11,209 nucleotides of DNA from an uncultured Clostridia bacterium (lineage in GTDB: Bacteria > Bacillota > Clostridia > Christensenellales > UBA3700). The translations under genes and the position numbers were made by a program. Location of the stretch: assembly GCA_947176975.1 (NCBI GenBank), contig CAMWSW010000018.1:1-11209 (forward strand), in the 5' to 3' direction. The notes below the pieces were generated by a model that made no database searches, was not told where the DNA came from, and was given only the letters and a program-made list of their open reading frames with translations. Shown here piece by piece: positions 7,693 through 11,209 of this stretch. Each line of letters opens with the position of its first letter. The stretch's first letter is position 1.

Positions 7693-7847
7693 GCGTGTAT
7701 ATCGGCGCGCCTTCCGCTTGATCGTCGAGTCGACCTCGGGGTCACGTACGGCAAGTACGCTCACCGCTCGGTCGCTCTAGCTAAAGCGAAAATCACACCA
7801 ATCTCCGCGCTCACGTGAGACTTTAAGTAGTGTCATTTAAAAAAAAT
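7693..7847 (+). other. GC-rich, palindrome-rich trailer of the ABC operon
   Basis: No credible gene lies between the exporter stop and the terminator. Bases 7691-7820 are about 59% G+C, clearly above the surrounding DNA, and contain many CG dinucleotides. Several short perfect dyads follow one another: GGCGCGCC (7704-7711), GACC-TCGG-GGTC (7732-7743), CGTAC-GGCAA-GTACG (7745-7759), TCGCT/AGCGA (7772-7776 with 7785-7789) and CTCACGTGAG (7810-7819). It would be transcribed as the 3' untranslated end of the exporter mRNA. It could be a structured RNA element, a dispersed intergenic repeat or the remnant of an insertion; the window holds only one copy, so these cannot be separated. Confidence 0.5.
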
Positions 7848-7884
7848 AAAAAACGCAGAACATTAAATGTGTACTGCGTTTTTT
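7848..7884. terminator. Bidirectional intrinsic terminator
   Basis: Arms AAAAAACGCAG (7848-7858) and CTGCGTTTTTT (7874-7884) pair. Further pairing ACAT/ATGT (7860-7863 with 7867-7870) lies inside. The A-run on one side and the T-run on the other give a U-tail for transcripts from either strand. It sits between two convergent units, the ABC operon (plus) and thiT (minus, stop at 7906), and should end both. Confidence 0.9.
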
Positions 7885-7905
7885 CATTAATAACTTGCAA
7901 ATGAC

Positions 7906-8877
7906 TTACTTATCTATTTCAGAGATTTTTTCTTCCATTACTGTCTCACTTTGCACACTTTCAACTCTTGCTCTTTGTTTGTATACCACTTCGTTCATAA
8001 AGGCTTTTGAAGAGAAGAGTACCACGCCGAGCGCAAGCACGATTGCGATATCAACGAATACGAAAGAATTGTACGCAAGACTGTATATATATATATTCTG
8101 TCCTGCGTCGTTTGCATACGCGCCGAATGCGCATACGCCCGAGAGAAAGTGCGCCATGAATCTCAATACGCTTGCAAGGATTCCGCCAAGCAAGAGAGAT
8201 ACTTGCGGACATTTCTTAAATACCTCGAATTTAGCGAAGATCCCACTCAAGCCTATTGCCGAAAAGGCTATCGGATAGTCGAGCAAGAATTGCACTGGGT
8301 GAATTATATACGGGTCTTGTATTGCCTGCAATACGCCGTAGATTAAGCCTACAAGCAAGCCTTTCTTTACTCCAAAGATATATGAGAATATCATAAGAGG
8401 GAGCAAAGAAGCAAGCGTTACGCTTCCACCTTGAGGCAACTTAAATAGTCGCACGTAAGAAAGCGCGAAGCTCATTGCAATGCAGACTGCTCCGAATGCG
8501 ACGGAGCGCGAGTCGAATTTGAAATTCTCTTTTCTGCCAAGCAAGAATGTCAAGCCTACAATCACAGCGATTAGTACGATTGCGCTTATATAGAGTGGCG
8601 CGTCCTTGAAATAAGGGGAGTAGTAATCGTCGTTTTTGATATTGTCGACGTAATACTTGCCGATAAGCGCAATGCACACGATTGCGGCTATAATGCAAAG
8701 AGCTATTGCGACATATATACATATACCGATAGCCTTTGGGGTGCGCTTTCGCAAATACAGTAAGAACATAAATGCAAAAAGCGCAACGAATAATGCAAAG
8801 ATAGGCCAGAAGAGAAGGTTTGGCAGTTCGTCACCGTCAGCGCTCTTGACAGCCATCAATACAAAGAGGTTGTTCAT
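7906..8877 (-). CDS. thiT: ECF thiamine transporter S-component ThiT with long N-terminal extension
   Basis: Membrane substrate-binding subunit of an energy-coupling-factor transporter; in this group ThiT binds thiamine and works with a shared EcfA/A'/T module encoded elsewhere. The family signal lies in residues about 122-295: GGSVTLASLLPLMIFSYIFG, KGLLVGLIYGVLQAIQDPYIIHP, LLDYPIAFSAIGLSG and RFMAHFLSGVCAFG, a run typical of ThiT/YuaJ. A TPP riboswitch directly upstream independently supports the substrate. Oddly, the protein has 323 residues against roughly 180-200 for usual ThiT: about 120 extra N-terminal residues contain about three hydrophobic segments (22-42, 49-73, 95-113). The polar C-terminal tail (296-323) is also extended. 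The ATG at 8877 is supported by AAAGGAG (8884-8890 on the minus strand), 6 nt upstream. An in-frame start near residue 134 would give normal size, but no good ribosome binding site was noted there. No ECF ATPase gene lies in the window. Confidence 0.88.
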   Translation of the reverse strand: MNNLFVLMAVKSADGDELPNLLFWPIFALFVALFAFMFLLYLRKRTPKAIGICIYVAIALCIIAAIVCIALIGKYYVDNIKNDDYYSPYFKDAPLYISAIVLIAVIVGLTFLLGRKENFKFDSRSVAFGAVCIAMSFALSYVRLFKLPQGGSVTLASLLPLMIFSYIFGVKKGLLVGLIYGVLQAIQDPYIIHPVQFLLDYPIAFSAIGLSGIFAKFEVFKKCPQVSLLLGGILASVLRFMAHFLSGVCAFGAYANDAGQNIYIYSLAYNSFVFVDIAIVLALGVVLFSSKAFMNEVVYKQRARVESVQSETVMEEKISEIDK

Positions 8878-8903
8878 TTTTGTCTCCTTTTTCGCCGACG
8901 ATG

Positions 8904-8937
8904 AAAATAAAAAGGCGCCCTTTGAAATCGGGGCGCC
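8904..8937 (-). terminator. Riboswitch-controlled intrinsic terminator upstream of thiT
   Basis: Read on the minus strand, arms GGCGCCC (8937-8931) and GGGCGCC (8920-8914) form a perfect 7-bp GC stem with a 10-nt loop, followed by TTTTTATTTT (8913-8904). It lies between the TPP aptamer and the thiT ribosome binding site, the normal place for an expression platform that ends transcription when TPP is bound. Confidence 0.9.
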
Positions 8938-8957
8938 AATATACTTCCTGCGTTTTA

Positions 8958-9056
8958 CGCTCTTTCGTTCAAGTATTACCTTGTCCGATTCAAGTGGTAT
9001 AATCTCAGCAAATACCCAATGACAGTCCTTGACATTGGGTCAGCACCCACGGCGAA
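8958..9056 (-). ncRNA. TPP riboswitch (THI element) aptamer
   Basis: Minus-strand sequence carries the conserved TPP aptamer parts in order: GTGGGTGCT (9050-9042); a strong P3 stem ACCCAATG/CATTGGGT (9040-9033 with 9021-9014); the invariant CTGAGA (9008-9003); CCAC (8997-8994), which pairs with GTGG (9050-9047) as P2; CTTGAATCGGA; and the P5 stem CAAG-GTAATA-CTTG (8983-8970), followed by AACGAAAG in place of the common GCGTAGGGA. The P1 stem looks short. It lies between a minus-strand promoter and an intrinsic terminator ahead of thiT. It should sense thiamine pyrophosphate and shut down thiamine uptake when the cofactor is plentiful. The exact ends are approximate. Confidence 0.93.
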
Positions 9057-9078
9057 TATATTTATTTTTTACATATTG

Positions 9079-9107
9079 ATAATATAATATAATTTTAGTT
9101 TTGTCAA
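9079..9107 (-). promoter_or_regulatory. Promoter of the riboswitch-thiT unit
   Basis: On the minus strand TTGACA (9107-9102) is followed after 17 nt by TATTAT (9084-9079); an overlapping TATATT with a 15-nt spacer is the alternative -10. The surrounding DNA is very AT-rich. Transcription should start near 9072, about 15-20 nt before the TPP aptamer. Confidence 0.75.
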
Positions 9108-9126
9108 ATACTTTTTTACATATTAG

Positions 9127-9153
9127 AAAAACGGGTCGCAATTCTGCGACCCG
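9127..9153 (-). terminator. Intrinsic terminator of the lipoprotein gene
   Basis: On the minus strand CGGGTCGCA (9153-9145), loop GAAT, TGCGACCCG (9140-9132) form a perfect 9-bp stem followed by TTTTT (9131-9127). It lies 28 nt after the stop codon of the lipoprotein gene and upstream of the thiT promoter, so thiT is transcribed separately. Confidence 0.92.
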
Positions 9154-9181
9154 CCGTTGTTGTTTGTTTGGTCAAGCCAAA

Positions 9182-11194
9182 TTATTGGCAGTTACCGATT
9201 TCAAATTTCGTCAACTTGAGTACCAAGTCAATCGTCATTTTGATACCGCTACCAAAGTCGATTTCTTGAGCTGTATCAGCAAGCTTCTCAGCAGTTTTAG
9301 CAGTTACGGAAATTACGCCGTCTTTTACTTCTACTTTAGCTGCGATGCTCATTCTACCTGCATTGTCGCCGGCTGCAGCCTTTCCTGCGCGTCCATGGCT
9401 GAATACGATGTTTTTGATTGCAGCGTCGATTGTGATGCCGTTCTTGTTAGCTTCTGCAGTTACGTCGATTGTGGTGTCGCCCAAATCTTTTTCTTTCTGC
9501 TTGCCGGTAGCTTCGTCAATGACTTCCTTCTCATACTCAACATCTTTGCCTTCCTTGTCGTCAAACTTGGTAGCCGTTTCGGTTACGCCCCAAATGTTCT
9601 TAGCAACAGTGTGGTTCTTTACTTCAACGTTGATTCCGCCGTTTACGAGGACAGTCATATTCTTGATGAGAGCAGCGATAGCATCCATTGTTTCGTCGTC
9701 ATTGTTGTTGTCGCCGGACTTGTCAGCGTCGCCGGAGGTGTTGCCAGATGTATTGCCGGAAGTTTCACCGGATTGGTCGCCGCTGCTTGGTTCCTTGTCT
9801 GCAGGGAGAAGTGGTTTGATTTTGCTTATAACGTCTGGAATAGACAATCCATCCGGAATAATTGCTGCAATAGCTGTACCGAGTTCGCCAATCAAGGAGA
9901 GGTCAGTCAAGTTAACTTTACCGTTTCTGATAGATACGTCAAGCTTCAAGTTTGTGTCGGTTTTGCTGTCGATTTTAATGTAAATGGTTGAGATTACCTT
10001 TGAAGCGATATCAGAAACCAAATTCAAGATTTCGCTCGTCTTGCTTGCATTGAACTTCGTGCCGATAAGTTTGGTAGGATCGAGATCTGCGCCAAGCTTA
10101 ATAGTATACGTGCCTGCAGGAATTAAGATAGGGATATCTTTATTGTTAAAGTTTACAGTCACGCCGATTGGAGAATTAAGAGTAAGTTCGCCTTCGGTAG
10201 TGAAGTTGATTGCGTTGATTTTCTTATAAGCTGTGTTTGCTGCGAGTGGAAGCGGCGCATCGCTTGCATTGTCGCCGAATACGAAGTTGAGAGCAACGTC
10301 TGCGGTGAAATCTTTAGCGATATTGAGACGGAGGAAAGTGGAATCGTCAGATCTCTTGATTACCATATCTTTTTTATTTGCGTCCAACTTTACTTCAAGA
10401 CCTGCGACGGTTGCATTCTTATAGTTGTCTTTTTGACCGTTTTGCATCTTGAAAATCAATTCAATTTTCAAAGTAGGAAGAATAGAAGCAAGATTTTCGC
10501 TAGTTACATCAAGACCAAGTTGTTCTGTATAATCGTCCAATACAGGCAAGAGGGGAGCAGCTTTGTCAAGAACCTTTTGAAGGTCGATAACCAATACTAT
10601 CTCGTGACCGTCAGTAGCTTGCTTAAGTTCGCACAAGTCAGAAACGATTTTGATGATGCCCAAGAAATCGTCAATGCCGTCTACTACTTTGTCGTTGATT
10701 GCGGAAGCTTCGTCATTGCTGACGCCTTTCTTTTCGCTCTTCAATACGTCTTTAACCTTCAAACCGTTGATAACGAAATTTTTAGCCTTGTCGCCGTTGC
10801 CAAGATCCAAGTATACGTTACCGCCGGTTCTGCTTTCGGAATAGTAAGCGTTGAGGATGTTTGCGTTCGCCTTCGAATCAACGATAGACAGACCGAGTTC
10901 GGATGTTTTTCCGTCTGTTTGGTCCAAAGCTAGGTTTGCGCCGAATCTGATAGTATATTTGCTTTCCGATTCGCCGTATTTAGCGCTAACGTCGAGTTGA
11001 GCGCTTGCCTTAAGATTATTTATGTAACGATCTTCGGCAGTGTTCTTAACTGCAGATGAAAGTACATCTTGCAATGATGCATTCAATTCTACATAACCGT
11101 TATTGTCTTTTTTGCAACCGACCAAAGCCGTAAGAGCAAGTGAAAGAGCCATAACAATTACCAAAATTGAAACAACAATTTTCTTTTTGTTCAT
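9182..11194 (-). CDS. Large lipoprotein of unknown function
   Basis: Secreted, membrane-anchored lipoprotein of 670 residues. A positively charged start (MNKKK), a hydrophobic core and the lipobox LVGC give lipidation at Cys27. The mature protein is rich in alternating polar/hydrophobic stretches that suggest mainly beta structure. It has a large first region (about 35-465), a low-complexity Ser/Gly/Asn/Asp linker (470-501, with repeated T-S-G-N/D units) and a smaller second region (502-670). The pattern YYSES...GNVYLDLGNG (117-134) recalls LppX/LolA-like lipid-carrier folds, but this is only a resemblance and no function is claimed. Besides the anchor there are two cysteines, 188 and 669, the latter next to the C-terminus. 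The ATG at 11194 has AGGAGG (11205-11200), 5 nt upstream. Its promoter lies outside the window. It is a monocistronic unit as far as visible, with its own terminator downstream. Confidence 0.85.
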   Translation of the reverse strand: MNKKKIVVSILVIVMALSLALTALVGCKKDNNGYVELNASLQDVLSSAVKNTAEDRYINNLKASAQLDVSAKYGESESKYTIRFGANLALDQTDGKTSELGLSIVDSKANANILNAYYSESRTGGNVYLDLGNGDKAKNFVINGLKVKDVLKSEKKGVSNDEASAINDKVVDGIDDFLGIIKIVSDLCELKQATDGHEIVLVIDLQKVLDKAAPLLPVLDDYTEQLGLDVTSENLASILPTLKIELIFKMQNGQKDNYKNATVAGLEVKLDANKKDMVIKRSDDSTFLRLNIAKDFTADVALNFVFGDNASDAPLPLAANTAYKKINAINFTTEGELTLNSPIGVTVNFNNKDIPILIPAGTYTIKLGADLDPTKLIGTKFNASKTSEILNLVSDIASKVISTIYIKIDSKTDTNLKLDVSIRNGKVNLTDLSLIGELGTAIAAIIPDGLSIPDVISKIKPLLPADKEPSSGDQSGETSGNTSGNTSGDADKSGDNNNDDETMDAIAALIKNMTVLVNGGINVEVKNHTVAKNIWGVTETATKFDDKEGKDVEYEKEVIDEATGKQKEKDLGDTTIDVTAEANKNGITIDAAIKNIVFSHGRAGKAAAGDNAGRMSIAAKVEVKDGVISVTAKTAEKLADTAQEIDFGSGIKMTIDLVLKLTKFEIGNCQ

Positions 11195-11209
11195 AATAAC
11201 CTCCTAAGT

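Noticed and set aside
7555..7764. Minus-strand open frame crossing the GC-rich trailer
   Set aside because: More than half is antisense to the exporter 3' end, and there is no credible ribosome binding site; a gene remnant cannot be excluded but is not supported.
8084..8096. TA dinucleotide tract as a possible phase-variation site in thiT
   Set aside because: Only about six units, encoding Ile-Tyr residues in a plausible position; too short to claim slippage control.
9101..9991. Long plus-strand open frame of 296 codons
   Set aside because: It lies opposite the lipoprotein gene, runs across its terminator, has no ribosome binding site and gives a Cys/Phe/Val-rich product; it is an antisense shadow.
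1..11209. tRNA or rRNA genes, CRISPR arrays, insertion sequences, prophage or toxin-antitoxin genes
   Set aside because: No supporting sequence signs were seen on either strand.

Overview
This 11.2 kb window looks like chromosomal DNA of a low-to-mid GC Bacillota, most likely an uncultured Clostridia-type bacterium. Supporting signs are strong AGGAGG-type ribosome binding sites, sigma-A promoters of the TTGACA/TATAAT type, a MarR plus ABC-ABC exporter operon, a TPP riboswitch in front of an ECF thiamine S-component, and a signal-peptidase II lipoprotein. The taxonomic placement is inference; no rRNA or other decisive marker is present.

Region 1 (1-3440, plus strand) is a housekeeping operon: the 3' part of plsY (acyl-phosphate:glycerol-3-phosphate acyltransferase), ychF (OLA1-type ATPase) and argS (arginyl-tRNA synthetase). 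Gaps are 9 and 14 nt, so co-transcription is likely. Region 2 (3503-7884, plus strand) is a self-contained export operon. A near-consensus promoter with an extended -10 is followed directly by a perfect 10-2-10 palindrome that must overlap the transcription start. Then come a MarR-family regulator and two ABC exporter half-transporters whose genes overlap by 17 nt. The two ATPase domains have complementary defects: the first lacks the catalytic Glu and switch His, and the second has an altered signature motif. This is the pattern of a heterodimeric exporter with one degenerate and one active ATP site. The operon ends in a GC-rich, palindrome-rich trailer of about 130 nt and a bidirectional terminator.

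Region 3 (7906-9107, minus strand) is a thiamine uptake unit: promoter, TPP riboswitch aptamer, intrinsic terminator and thiT. The ThiT protein carries an unusual extra N-terminal part of about 120 residues with about three predicted membrane segments. Region 4 (9127-11194, minus strand) is a large lipoprotein of unknown function with its own terminator; its start codon and ribosome binding site are complete but its promoter lies beyond the window.

No tRNA, rRNA, CRISPR array, insertion sequence or phage gene was seen. The parts most worth a second look are the MarR palindrome with its exporter, the long ThiT, the possible switching partners of the TPP riboswitch, the GC-rich trailer at 7693-7830, and the orphan lipoprotein.
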